From Rana temporaria (lineage: Eukaryota; Chordata; Amphibia; Anura; Ranidae), in contig NC_053490.1 in NCBI RefSeq assembly GCF_905171775.1, forward strand, positions 82,720,677-82,784,676: a stretch of DNA of 64,000 bases, written 5' to 3'. A model generated the notes under the pieces. It was not told the origin of the DNA and searched no databases. It saw only the letters and a list, made by a program, of their open reading frames with translations. Positions 10,735 through 21,589 of this stretch are shown here, one piece after another. Position numbers and translations under genes: made by a program. The first letter of the stretch is position 1; every line of letters starts with the position of its first letter.

Positions 10735-11172
10735 TGGGCCGTACACACGACCGAACATGTCTGCTGAAACTGGTCCGCGGACCAGTTTCAGCAGACATGT
10801 TCGGTCGTGTGTAGGCCCGAGCGGACAGGATTCCAGCATACATTTGCCCGACGGACCTTTTTCCAGCGGGCAAATATTTCTGGACTTGTTTTAAAACAGC
10901 CCGCTGAAATCCTGCCCGCTCGGACATGTTCGGTCATCTGTACAGACCTACCGTACATGTCCGAGCGCCCGCCATCCCTCGCATGCGTCGAATGACTTTG
11001 ACGCATGCGTGGAAGCATTGACACGCGGACACGCCCCGCATATTGTTTACGCGCGGATTTCTGTATGATGGTGAGTACAGCCACCATACAGAAATCCCCG
11101 GGCAGACATGTACGGTGAAAACGGTCCGGCGGACCGGTTTCATCGTACATGTATGCTCGTCTGTACGCAGCC
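10735..11172. mobile_element. GTACACACG-type MITE
   Basis: It starts TGGGCCGTACACACGACC and ends GTCTGTACGCAGCC, with TAA before and TTA after. Near its left end is a large palindrome (about 10751-10812) centred on GGTCCGCGGACC, and GCATGCGTCGAATGACTTTG with its inverted partner is in the middle. This layout recurs in the copies at 33630, 41695, 23601 and 21757. TTA/TAA flanks fit a PIF/Harbinger-type MITE. Confidence 0.75.
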
Positions 11173-11280
11173 TTAGTGTAGCAATATGATTACATTTAAT
11201 GAAGGTTTAACATTTAGCAACTCGCATGGTTGATTATTAAAACCAGGCACATCTAAGTATGCAGGCTTCCGGGGTAATTT

Positions 11281-11490
11281 GGTCCATTTGTGCGTGGACA
11301 CTGTTTGCTCCATTTGTGCGTGGACACTGTTTGCTCCATTTGTGCGTGGACACTGTTTGGTCCATGTGTGCGTGGACACTGTTTGGTCCATTTGTGCGTG
11401 GACACTGTTTGCTCCATTTGTGTGTGGATACTCTTTGCTCCGTTTGGGTGTGGACACTGTTTGCTCCATTTGTGTGTGGACACTGGTTCA
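11281..11490. repeat. 26-bp minisatellite, about 8 copies
   Basis: The unit TCCATTTGTGCGTGGACACTG plus five bases repeats every 26 bases with few changes. The open frames through it on both strands (about 80-100 codons) come from the repetition. Because 26 is not a multiple of 3, each unit shifts the frame, so a protein made of repeats is not likely. Confidence 0.9.
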
Positions 11491-11650
11491 GTTAGTATAT
11501 GTGAAATTTTCTTAGTGTACAATTTGACCAAAAAAGGCGCAGAGTAAAAGACCAACTAGGAGGATGTAGTTTGAGGAGAGCAGAGACAAAAATGGCCAAT
11601 CCTTTAAAGACAAATGAAAACTAAACATAAATGTAAGACTTCCCTCTTAA

Positions 11651-12060
11651 AGGAGAAGTCCAGCCTGAGCTTTTTAGGCTGGGCTTCTCCTTGGGGTCAC
11701 AGGAGTGCAATTTGTTTTTGCACTCCTGTGACCCGTTTTCAGCGGAGAGCAGTCTGAAGTCCACTTTCCACTGACATCAGTCAGGGCAGCGCGTCATTAC
11801 GACTTCCAAGTCGGGATACGCCAGCTGCCCTGATTGATGGCAGTCTCAGCGAGACAGCCTCTCCCCGCCCCTCCACTGCTCAGCGCTCCACTGAGCGCTG
11901 AGAAGTAGAGCAGAAGCCATGCTGACTGACAGCCAGTATGGCTCTGCTCGGGAAGGAGTGAGAACCGAGCCATCGGCGTGTTCGGTGGCTCGGTTCTCAG
12001 TGCAGAGACGCCGGGGGACAGCGGCAGCATCAGCCTGATGCTCCATCCATGAGGAATGTA
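11651..12060. repeat. T2-like MITE left end with strong internal hairpins; right end uncertain
   Basis: TTAA at 11647-11650 is followed by AGGAGAAGTCCAGCC. Hairpins include GGTCACAGGAGTGCAA with its inverted partner at about 11696-11733, and GAGAACCGAGCCA with its partner at about 11960-11998. The right boundary was not found; 12060 is a rough limit. Confidence 0.5.
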
Positions 12061-12359
12061 TGAATAGCAAAAAAAAAACATACTTCGCTTTTTTAAATAT
12101 GCATTAACATGTAGAGACTTTAGTAAAGATAAGACTTGTTTAGAGAACATTCCTCCTCTAGAAAGGAATTGTTGCATACATACCGGCTAAAGAGAAATAG
12201 ACAATGTAAAGTAGTGCATCCAATTTGAGAGACTGTGCCAAATCCTATGAAGTAGGCCTTTGACAGCTGTGTTTCTTTCACTTAATAAACCCGATTTTCT
12301 CTTAAAGGCCTAGCCATAGCAATTACAGATGTTGTTAAGACCAGGCAGATGTGTGTTAA

Positions 12360-12837
12360 AGCGGATGTGCCACCCCAAAAATATATTAAAAGCCAGCAGC
12401 TACAAATACTGCAGCTGCTGACTTTTAATATAAGGACACTTACCTGTCCTGGAGTCCAGCGGTGATCGCAGCAGATGACGAGCCGATCGCTCGTCACCCT
12501 GCTGCTCCCCCCTCCATCCACGGTGAGGGAACCAGGAAGTGAAGCGCTCCGGCTTCACTGCCCGGTTCCCTACGGCGCATGCGCGAGTCGCGCTGCGCCC
12601 GCCGATTGGCTCCCGCTGTGTGCTGGGAGCCGAGTGTTCCCAGCATACAACGGGGGACGGACGGAAGGTAAGGAAAAAACCCGTCCTTTGCCCGTATCGT
12701 AGGGCCGGAAGTGGGTGCAGATACCTGTCTGTAGACAGGTATCTGCACCCCCCTCCCCCCTGAAAGGTGTCAAATGTGACACCGGAGGGGGGGAGGGTGC
12801 CGATCAGCGGGACTCCACTTTAGAGTGGAGATCCGCT
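12360..12837. mobile_element. TTAA-flanked T2-like MITE, AGCGGATGT family
   Basis: TTAA at 12356-12359 and 12838-12841 flank the inverted ends AGCGGAT and ATCCGCT. An internal stem, AGCCAGCAGCTACAAATACTG followed by CAGCTGCTGACT, lies near the left end, and a stem built on ATACCTGTCT/AGACAGGTAT lies near the right end. Family members are at 43886-44368 and 61092-61608, with a partial one at 42177. No coding sequence. Confidence 0.82.
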
Positions 12838-13322
12838 TTAAGAAGTAAAATGATGCTGAGTGTTTGGACTGCACTGTCACTTAATTATTTGACTTTGCTG
12901 GCAGTTAACTTCTCCATTAATTACATGTTTAATGGAACTTTTAGAATTTTTTAGCTGACACACATTTAGTGTGAATTCCGTGTTCATTGGGCACTAAAGC
13001 GTAACATAGCGACAGTTATTCTGCAGATCCAGAGAAAGTACCTAATAACAAGAGAACTGTTTTGGGTTTTCTTGTGCAGATTGTTTCCCAGAGGCCAAAT
13101 CACTTTACTTTTTGTCTTTTTGTTACAGGGCCATTTTGGAGCTTTTCCATTTAACTGAAGAAATCCTAGAAATGGGAAATAAATTGTTAACAGTACTTTA
13201 TCAGCCGTGCGCTCGTTTCAAAACCTGTGCAGTTTTGTGGCCAGAATGATAAATAACTGTTAAAGTATAACTCCTTTAACTATTTCTAGAGGTACACTTG
13301 TTAAAGTGGATTTAAGCCTTAA

Positions 13323-13840
13323 AGCGGGGGTTCACCCTATAAACCCCCCCCCCAAAAAAAAAAAATGTTTTGTTCTACCATAAAATCAGGCATTGTAGCG
13401 CGAGCTACAGTATGCCTGTCCCGATTTTTTTATCCCCGTACTCACCGTTTACTCCTACATCGAAGATACCGACTCCCCTCGGGGAATGGGCGTGCCTATG
13501 GAGACAGAGGATGATTGACGGCCGGCTCTTGCGCGTCACGCTTCTACGGAAATAGCCGAAATAGGCTTGGCTCTTCACGGCGCCTGCGCATAGCCTGTGC
13601 GCAGGCGCCGTGAAGAGCCGAGACCTACTCCGGCTGTCTTCATGGAGAGTGACGTGCCAGGGCCGGCCGTCAATCATCCTCCCTCTCCATAGGCACGCCC
13701 ATTTCCCGCGGGAGCCGAAATCTATATGTACGATTACACGGTGAGTCCAGGGTTAAAAAAATCGGGACAGGCATACTGTAGCTCGCGCTACAATGCCTGT
13801 CTCGATGGTAAAATCATGTCACTGAGGGTGAACCACCGCT
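13323..13840. mobile_element. TTAA-flanked palindromic MITE (518 bp)
   Basis: TTAA at 13319-13322 and 13841-13844. The arms are long and nearly complementary: AGCGGGGGTTCACCCT against AGGGTGAACCACCGCT, then GCGCGAGCTACAGTATGCCTG against its complement at about 13770-13792. The centre is a GC-rich stem, CTCTTCACGGCGCCTGCGCA, at about 13571-13620. Most of the element could fold into one hairpin. Confidence 0.85.
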
Positions 13841-13844
13841 TTAA

Positions 13845-14606
13845 GTGCATTACTTTTTTTTTTTTTCAACATTGCGCCATTAGGAACTGCTGCCTGCTAC
13901 CTTTTATAGCGCTAGCATTTCCTGCTGAGGTGTGCCCTGGGTGGCAGACGGGTCTCCCCAACACCTTTTTTGTTTTGTAGGTTGTGCCTATGTTATGTAG
14001 TCAGACAATTTCCTGTGTCGTGTGAACAGGAAGCTCTTCAAGTTGGGGTTATGTCACTCGTAGAACTGACAAAATACCCTTGGCAAACAAGTCCATTAAA
14101 CATGGTTTTATAATCAGGAGTAATAAAATGAAATCCTGAAAATATCAATTAAAAATCTCCCCTACGTGGAAGGAGTTTAAATCATATTTCTGGAGTTTTC
14201 TTTCTGGGTGATACAACCAGGTGACTTAATTTGGAAGTTGAAAGTTGACCCAGCAAGGTGTCGATTCATGCCCCCTGGCAAGGGGAGTATGGGAACAAAA
14301 GAGACCAACTGGTGTGATAAAGATTGTAATGCGTGATTACCACATCTGCCGACAAGCTTTAAAGAGAACACCAGCTGCCAAGATGATTACAGAAGATCAA
14401 GGGGCTAGCTATCACTGAAGATGACTCGGGTCACATAGCGATGATCCATGGACGGTTACTACCCCTAGAGGCCAATACAGCAGGATGGACAGAGATATAA
14501 AAGGACTGCCTCTTGGCAATATCCCATTGGACAGGAGGCTAGTGGGGTGTGGTGTATGAGGGGGTCTGAGCGCAGTTTAAAAGTGCACACAAAAGGGAAA
14601 TCTTAA
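13845..14606. other. No gene recognised
   Basis: No supported exon. The segment at 14180-14400 looks like unique or old repeat sequence; short open frames lack recognisable domains. Confidence 0.45.
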
Positions 14607-15860
14607 GCCCTATACACACGATCGGTCCGTCCGATGAGAATGGTCTGATGGACCGTTTTCATTGGATAACCGATGAAGCTGACTGATGGTCAGTCGTGCC
14701 TACACACCATCAGTTAACCCCTTAACGCCCGCCGCACGACTATATACATCCACAAAATGGCACGGACAGGCAGATGGGCGTATATATACGTCCCTGCCTT
14801 CTAGCGGGTGGGGGGGTCCGATCGGGACCCCCCCCCCCGCTGCGTGCGGCGGGCGGATTCCCTCGGGGAGCGATCCGGGACGATGGCGCGGCTATTCATT
14901 TATAGCCGCTCCGTCGCGATCGCTCCCCGAGGCTGAAGAACGGGGAGAGCCGTGTGTAAACACGGCTTCCCCGTGCTTCACTGTGGCGGCGTATCGATCG
15001 AGTGATCCTTTTTATAAGGGAGACTCGATCGATGACGTCAGTCCTACAGCCCCACCCCCCTACTGTTGTAAACACACACTAGGTGAACCCTAACTCCTAC
15101 AGCGCCCCCTGTGGTTAACTCCCAAACTGCAACTGTCATTTTCACAATAAAGAATGCAATTTAAATGCATTTTTTGCTGTGAAAATGACAATGGTCCCAA
15201 AAATGTGTCAAAATTGTCCGAAGTGTCCGCCATAATGTCGCAGTCATGAAAAAAATCGCTGATCGCCGCCAATAGTAGTAAAAAAAAAAAATTAATAAAA
15301 ATGCAATAAAACTATCCCCTATTTTGTAAACGATAAACGCTTATTGCGATTTTTTTTACCAAAAATAGGTAGAAGAATACATATCGGCCTAAACTAAGGG
15401 AAAAAAAAATGTTATATATGTTTTTGGGGGATATTTATTATAGCAAAAAGTAAAAAATATTGCATTTTTTTCAAAATTGTCGCTCTATTTTTGTTTATAG
15501 CACAAAAAATAAAAACCGCAGAGGTGATCAAATACCACCAAAAGAAAGCTCTATTTGTGGGGAAAAAAGGACGCCAATTTTGTTTGGGAGCCACGTCGCA
15601 CGACCGCGCAATTGTCTGTTAAAGCGACGCAGTGCCGAATCGCAAAACCTGGCCTGGGCATTTAGCTGCAAAATGGTCCGGGGCTTAAGTGGTTAAAAAA
15701 ACGATCGTGTCATATAGCGGTGACGTAAAACACAGCGAGGTGCTGAAAAAAACAAAGTTCAATGCTTCCAAGCATGCGTCGACTTGATTCTGAGCATGCG
15801 TGGATTTTTAACCGATGATTTGTGCCTACTAACCGGGAAAAAAACGGTTGTGTGTATGCT
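14607..15860. mobile_element. GTACACACG-type MITE split by a piggyBac-type insertion
   Basis: The left part (14607-14717) matches the left part of the complete copy at 21757 (ACACGATCGGTCC, then CCGATGAAGCTGACTGAT). The match resumes at 15693 (AAAAACGATCGTGTCA, then AAGTTCAATGCTTCCAAGCA). The 975-bp element at 14718-15692 separates the halves. The right end is lost or rearranged after about 15860. Confidence 0.75.
14718..15692 (-). mobile_element. Non-autonomous piggyBac-type element (975 bp) with TTAA duplication
   Basis: TTAA at 14714-14717 and 15693-15696. Read on the minus strand it starts TTAACCACTTAAGCCCCGG and continues through blocks such as CACAAATAGAGCTTTCTTTTGGTGG, matching the left 400 bp of the 8.1-kb piggyBac element at 44489. 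It has no transposase frame. The paralogous MITE at about 21860 has a single uninterrupted TTAA at the same place, which supports TTAA target duplication. Confidence 0.85.
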
Positions 15861-15951
15861 TTTCCGAGGGGGAAAAAAACGTGCATGCTCAGAATCAAGT
15901 ATGAGATGGGAGCGCTCGTTCTGGTAAAAGAAGAAGAAGAACAGGGTGAAA

Positions 15952-16176
15952 GTGATTCTGTGGCCAAGTATGTCTCCTGATCTGAACCCAATCAAACATC
16001 TATCGGAAATTCTGAAGACAAGTTGAACATCACTCTCCATCCAGCATCCAAACCAAGAGGTCGTTCTTGAAGAATGGAAAAAGATAGATGTTGCAATATG
16101 TCACCAACTCGTTCATTCAATGCCTAGAAGGCTTGGTGCTGTCCTTACAAATCATAGAGGTCATACAAAATACTAG
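15952..16176 (+). pseudogene. Tc1/mariner transposase 3' remnant
   Basis: Translation gives WPSMSPDLNPIKHLSEILK, a stop, then after an indel EEWKKIDVAICHQLVHSMPRRLGAVL and HRGHTKY before a TAG at 16174. This is the C-terminal end of a Tc1-type transposase, around the third catalytic residue. The usual Glu of SPDLNPIE is Lys here. With the stop and the frame change, this is a dead copy. The terminus TACAGTGCTTAGCATAAATG (minus strand) near 16590 is the likely 3' end of the same element. Confidence 0.85.
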
Positions 16177-16293
16177 ATGGGGTAGTTTTTGTTGTGGGAC
16201 GTATTTGTTTGTGCATCAACTAATTTGAGTAAAACTGAAGATTTTGTAATCTAAGTTGAGGTGATTGTAGCCGTATTAGTGCAACTGTGACAG

Positions 16294-16414
16294 AGTACTG
16301 TCCATGATACTTTTTTTATTTGCACTAACATAATTATTATAATTATATATTATTATATATAAATATTATAATTATATTTTAGTGCAAATAAAAAAAACTA
16401 TCACGGACAGTACT
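16294..16414. repeat. Inverted repeat in the Tc1 remnant 3' region
   Basis: The arms AGTACTGTCCATGATA and TATCACGGACAGTACT, with TTTATTTGCACTA and TAGTGCAAATAAA inside, enclose an AT-only loop of about 50 bases. The stem is around 34 bp with a few mismatches. Confidence 0.8.
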
Positions 16415-16590
16415 CAATTTTCTCTGTTATTCAAGTTATATCATTAACTTTGCTTTCATGCAATGAGCTAAACAAATGTTCTATAAAACTCAATTTTGTA
16501 AAAATTTGGGAAATTGTTCTTGTGTTCATTGAGATATTGATTAAATCTTACTTTTTCAAAAGAGGTGTACTCATTTATGCTAAGCACTGT

Positions 16591-17763
16591 ATAATAGGTG
16601 TATCTACAGCATTTAATCAGATCTGAATGTCTCTTTTAGTAATGGTCACTAGATGGAAGGCAGGAAATTGTTTTTAAAAAGTGTGCTACATAGAATACTG
16701 CAGCTTTCTAAAATTCAGTAGGACAAGCAGAGATAAGTCTATGCAGTCGACTCCTTTATAATGCTGCCTTGACAGCTCTATAAAATATAGTGTTTTCCTT
16801 TATGAACCTAGAGATGAAACCGAACCTCTCTGATAATTACATGTCAACTGTGAGATATTCAAAGAATCCAAAGTATCTGCAGCTTTTCAATATTCTAATA
16901 AGGTTTATTATACTTTTTTTAAAATAGAGATTATATTAGTTTGTAGTTGGCTGTTCAGGTCCCTTCAGAAGGCTTGTGATTAGTGTGAACATGTCGTGGC
17001 TTTACAAGGACTCAAAGCCCAAGGCCTTCAGAATATAATTTTTAAACCACACTTTGGCACAGGTCCCCTCCCTAGGTTACCCTTCCTAATATTTACAGTA
17101 AATAAAGATGGAGACCTCAGATCAGAAGACTCAATGGTAACAGCTAGCAGATTGCCAGTGTATCTGCTGCAAGTGTAACTACACTGCATCTGAGCACCAC
17201 AAACCAAAAATACTGTTTTAATTGAGTTTAAATATTCAAAGCAAACTCCCCCATCCATCCATGCCTCCGTGCTTTATTTTGCTGGGAAATCACTTTGCAA
17301 AACCCCCCTCTAGCATTTCTGAATGTGGCCATGTTGATTAAGGGTAGATTATTAAGGTAATTTACTTACTGGAATTCGTGTGCCCCTAGCTCAGGCATGC
17401 AAGGTCCATAAATTGTGGTGTGCTTACATCGTCCAGATACTGCCTTACAATGTTTTGCAATAGTATTGCGTCGTCAGAGGTGTAGCGGGCAAATGTAAGC
17501 ACGTCCTAATATAAAAAGTACCTGGAAGTGGCCCACTGAAAATAACCAGTCTGCTCTCAGACCAGAAGTAGCAGACCAGAAGTGGTCCATCTAGTGGACA
17601 TAATGTATACAACAACCATATAACCCATATAGGTACAGTTTCAATTCATAAAAAGTACCGTAAATAACATTCTATAAGAAAAAGAGTATGAACAGGAAAA
17701 AATACATATAACTATGTTCGGTAAATTATCAGCAGAAAATATATCCTATGTTGCAAGAGTTAT
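16591..17763. other. No gene recognised
   Basis: About 1.2 kb without a supported exon or repeat boundary. It would be KATNAL1 intron if upstream exons lie left of the window. The segment from about 17390 to 17760 leads into the Penelope remnant and may be its 3' UTR. Confidence 0.45.
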
Positions 17764-17978
17764 TCAACCATTGTTAATAACGCAATTGACATCCCACTCT
17801 ATATTAATTCCAAATTGCAAATAACTTTTAAGGTCATATATCCAGCGGGTCTCTATTCTGGAGATTTTCTGACAGATATTGCTACCCCTCCAATGTGGAG
17901 AAAATCTGTCAATTCCCCAAATCAGTGTCCCGTTTGGGTTCTTTGCATGAAAAAGTGCCTTAATGCTTAGAAACTCTT

Positions 17979-18666
17979 GCCCAGATTCACGTAGGGCGGC
18001 GTAAATGTAAGCAGGCGTAGCGTAGCGTATTTACGCTACGCCGCCACAACTTAGAGAGGCAAGTGCAGTATTCACAAAGCACTTGCGTCTAAAGTTACGG
18101 TGGCGTAGCGTAAATGTGCCGGCATAAGCGCGCCTAAATCAAATGAGGAAGAGGTGGGCGTGTTTTATGCAAACTAATCATGACCCCACGTAAATGACGT
18201 TTCGAAATTACGTTGAATTTTCAAATTAAATTACGCCCACTCAATGCTTAGTCGACGTGAACGTAACCTACGCACAGCCCCATTCACGGACGACTTACGC
18301 AAACGACGTAAAATACGACGCTGTTCGTACGTTTCCGACGTCCATACCTAACATGACTTACCCTTGCTTTATGAGGGGTAACTTTACGCCGGCGTATGTC
18401 TTACGTAAACAACGTATCTTGATACGCCTGGCGCACATACGTTCGTGAATCGGCGTATCTAGCTAATTAGCATATTCAACGCGGAACTATACGGAAGCGC
18501 CACCTAGCGGGCAGCGTTAATATGCACCCTGAGATACGACGGCGTAGGAGACTTACGCCGCTCGTATCTAGGCAACTGTGAGGCGTCGAGTTGCGACGGC
18601 CTGCACTCAGAGTTACGACGGCGTATCTGGAGATACGCCGTCGTAACTCCTTTGTGAATCCGGGCC
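17979..18666. mobile_element. GGGCC/TGAATC-type MITE inside the Penelope remnant
   Basis: The left end is GCCCAGATTCACGTA, the right end TTGTGAATCCGGGCC. CTT lies at 17976-17978 and 18667-18669. The interior is rich in TACGCCG/CGGCGTA. It separates the GIY-YIG part from the C-terminus of the Penelope frame. Confidence 0.78.
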
Positions 18667-18890
18667 CTTATGTTTAAGGAAACCACACCATATATTGCAT
18701 AAATGTTCATTGACTCTAATTTGCATAGTTCTGATTGTCCGGCCCACATTTTGCAGGCCACATGGGCACTGTAAGAGATAGACAATATTTTTTGAAGAGC
18801 AGGTAATGAATGATTTGATGTCATATGTTCTGAAGGTTACCACAGAGCTAAAATTGCATACCCTTCTCTCTTAAAGCATTAATGTTGAAC

Positions 18891-21068
18891 CATAGGCGTG
18901 CGCAGCCTATTACATTAGGGTGTGCACCCCAAAGCTCAAACATATATACACGCGCACACACACATGCACGCTTTTATAAATAAATTTGTACATGTGCACA
19001 GGTTTTTTTGTTCAGTTTGCTGGTTGGAGGGAGGGCTGAGAGAGAGAGAGTTGTAGGAGGGAGGGCTGAGAGAGAGAGGTGTAAGAGAGAGGGCTGAGAG
19101 AGAGAGAGAGAGTTGTAGGAGGGAGGGCTGAGAGAGAGAGGTGTAGGAGGGAGGGCTGAGAGAGAGGTGTAGGAGGGAGGGCTGAGAGAGAGAGAGGCGG
19201 GAGGGCTGGGAGAGAGAGGTGTAGGAGGGAGGGCTGAAAGAGAGAGAGGTGTAGGAGGGAGGGCTGAAAGAGAGAGAGGTGTAGGAGGGAGGGCTGAGAG
19301 AGAGTGGTGTAGGTGGGAGGGCTGAGAGATAGAGGTGTAGGAGGGAGGGCTGAAAGAGAGGGAGGGGCTGAGAGAGAGGGGGGGTTGAAAGAGAGGGGGG
19401 TTGAGAGAGGGAGGGCTAAGAATGGAGGGAGGGCTAAGAGAGGGGGGCTGAAAGAGACTGGTGGGCTGAGAGACAAGGGAGGGGGCTTATAGAGAGGGGG
19501 GTTGAGAGAATAGGGTGGGCTCATAGAGACAGGTTGGCTGAGAGAGGGGGGGCTGACAGAATAGGGAGGGCTGAGAGAGGGGGGATGGCTGAGAGACAGG
19601 GGGGGTGAAAGAGAAAGGAGGGGAGCTTAGAGAAAGGGGGGATGGCTGAGAGTATAGGGATGGCTAAGAGGGGGGGATGGCTGAGAGAGAAGGGAGCGGT
19701 CTGATTGAAAGGGGAGGGCTGAGAGGAGGGGAGGACTGAGAGGGGAGGGGCTAAGAGGGAGGGGACTTAGAGAGAGGGGGCTGAGAAAGAAGGGAGGGGG
19801 GCTTAGAGAGAGGGGGCTGAGAGAGCAGGGAGGGGGGCTTAGAGAGAGGGAAGGGCTAAGAGAGAAGGGAGGGGGCTAAGAGAGAGGGAAGGGCTAAGAG
19901 AGAAGGGAGGGGGGGCTTAGAGAGAGGGGGTCTGAGAGAGCAGGGAGGGGGGCTTGAAGAGAGCGGGCTGAGGGAGAAGTGAGGTGGGCTTGGAGAGAAG
20001 GGAGGGGGCTGAGAGAGAAGCGAGGGAGGCTTAGAGAGAAGAGAGGGGGCTTGGAGAGAGGGGGGCTGAGAGAGAAGGGAGGGTGTCTGAGAGATGGGGG
20101 AGGGGGCTTGGAGAGAAGAGAGGGTGGCTGAGAGAGAAGGGAGGGGGGCTTAGAGAGAAGGGAGGGTGGCTGAGAGAGGGGGAGGGAGGCTTGAAGAGAA
20201 GGGAGGGGGGCTGAGAGAGAAGAGAGGGGGCTGAGAGAGAAGAGAGGGGGGGGCTTAGAGAGAAGAGAGGGTGGCTTAGAGAGAAGGGAGGGTGGCTGAG
20301 AGAGGGGGGCTTGAAGAGAAGGGAGGGGGCTGAGAGAGAAGGGAGGGGGGCTGAGAGAGAAGAGAGGGGGGCTGAGAGAGAAGAGAGGGGGGCTTAGAGA
20401 GCAGGGAGGGGGGCTTGGAGAGAGCAGGGCTGAGGGCGAAGTGAGGTGGGCTTGGAGAGAAGGGAGGGGGGCTTAGAGAGAAGGGAGGGTGGCTAAGAGA
20501 GGGGGGAGGGGGGGCTTGAAGAGAAGGGAGGGGGCTGAGAGAGAAGGGAGGGGGGCTTAGAGAGAAGAGAGGGTGGCTGAGGGAGGGGGGAGGGGGGGCT
20601 TGAAGAGAAGGGAGGGGGCTGAGAGAGAAGGGAGGGGGACTTAGAGAGAAGAGAGGGGGGCTTAGAGAGAAGAGAGGGGGGCTTAGAGAGAAGGGAGGGT
20701 GGCTGAGAGATGGGGGAGGGGGCTTGGAGAGAAGAGAGGGTGGCTGAGAGAGAAGGGAGGGGGGCTTAGAGAGAAGGGAGGGTGGCTGAGAGAGGGGGAG
20801 GGAGGCTTGAAGAGAAGGGAGGGGGGTTGAGAGAGAAGGGAGGGGGGCTGAGAGAGAAGAGAGGGGGGCTTAGAGAGAAGAGAGGGTGGCTGAGGGAGGG
20901 GGGCTGAGAGAGAAGGGAGGGGGGCTGAGAGAGAAGAGAGGGGGGCTGAGAGAGAAGAGAGGGGGCTGAGAGAGAAGGGAGGGTGGCTGAGAGAGGGGGG
21001 AGGGGGGCTTGAAGAGAAGGGAGGGGGCATTAGGGTGTGCCCAGGCACACCCCGTGCGCACGCCTATG
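18891..21068. mobile_element. hAT-type non-autonomous element (2178 bp) with 8-bp duplication
   Basis: The terminal inverted repeats are CATAGGCGTGCGCA and TGCGCACGCCTATG. TGTTGAAC lies at 18883-18890 and again at 21069-21076, an exact 8-bp duplication as produced by hAT transposases. Inner ends also pair (CATTAGGGTGTGC on both sides). Nearly all of the inside is the purine-rich minisatellite at 19021-21030. No transposase gene. Confidence 0.85.
19021..21030. repeat. Purine-rich minisatellite, about 2 kb
   Basis: Variants of GGAGGGCTGAGAGAGAGA and GGGGGGCTTAGAGAGAAG repeat without a fixed period, mostly 18-30 bases, with higher-order blocks: 20,683-20,830 closely resembles 20,070-20,220. The plus strand is almost entirely G and A with single CT steps. 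Long open frames across it (Ser/Leu/Pro repeats) are artefacts of the composition. Confidence 0.95.
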
Positions 21069-21276
21069 TGTTGAACACAGCACATTTCCTTTTTTTTTTT
21101 TTTTATGAACTTTTTTAGAATTGTCAACAACATTAGGGGCCACATATAGCCGTAAAGGTTGTACTCCTCGGTATACAACCTGAGATTACTCTCCTAGTAT
21201 AGGGCCCAACAGGTTATCATTTTTAATGACCTTCCAATGAGGGGCAATTATCATCTCTGACCTCCATGTCGTTTTT

Positions 21277-21388
21277 TTAACTGATGGTGTGTAGGCACGA
21301 CTGACCATCAGTCAGCTTCATCGCTTAACTGATGGAAAAATCCATCAGACCGTTCTCATCAGATTGACCGATCGTGTGTACAGGGCAT
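21277..21388. repeat. GTACACACG-type MITE end, inverted fragment
   Basis: Reverse-complemented, it reads CCCTGTACACACGATCGGTC and continues through GATGAAGCTGACTGATGGTC to CCATCAGTTAAAAAAACGAC. This matches the left 110 bp of the copies at 14607 and 21757. The remainder of the element is missing here. Confidence 0.75.
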
Positions 21389-21589
21389 AAGGCTGCATTC
21401 ACACCTGAGCGTCATTATTTTTTGGGCATTTGTATGCAGGTTTGTTCACAGCGTTTTTAAAGCATTTTTGAGCTTTGGTGTTCTTTTATTAGCCTGTAGA
21501 GAAAGATATAATTTCTTTAATCATTTGTTGCTATGCTTTTCAGCTTTTTCATCTGCTTTATTTATTATTATTTATTGTTTTACTTTTTT

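Larger units (their letters stand above)
17764..21276 (-). pseudogene. Penelope-like element, GIY-YIG end, split by two insertions
   Basis: On the minus strand, 18668-18890 encodes the GIY-YIG endonuclease part: FITCSSKNIVYLLQCPCGL, then RTIRTMQIRVNEHL. After an interruption, 17764-17975 encodes WGIDRFSPHWRGSN, TRWIYDLKSYLQFGINIEW and DVNCVINNG before a stop. This is the usual C-terminus of Penelope-like proteins. Frame changes and a stop near SKH mark it as dead. The MITE at 17979-18666 and the hAT-type element at 18891-21068 interrupt it; sequence at 21077-21276 may be its upstream part. No reverse transcriptase domain was found. Confidence 0.8.

Noticed and set aside
11253..11555. CRISPR-like or repeat-protein array
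   Set aside because: The units are contiguous with no spacers, and the host is eukaryotic. It is a 26-bp minisatellite.
14686..15093. 135-codon frame on the plus strand
   Set aside because: It lies across the junction of a MITE and a piggyBac-type element, without any known motif.
19012..19524. Ser/Leu/Pro-repeat protein, and similar frames to 21048
   Set aside because: These are translations of the GA-rich minisatellite on the opposite strand.
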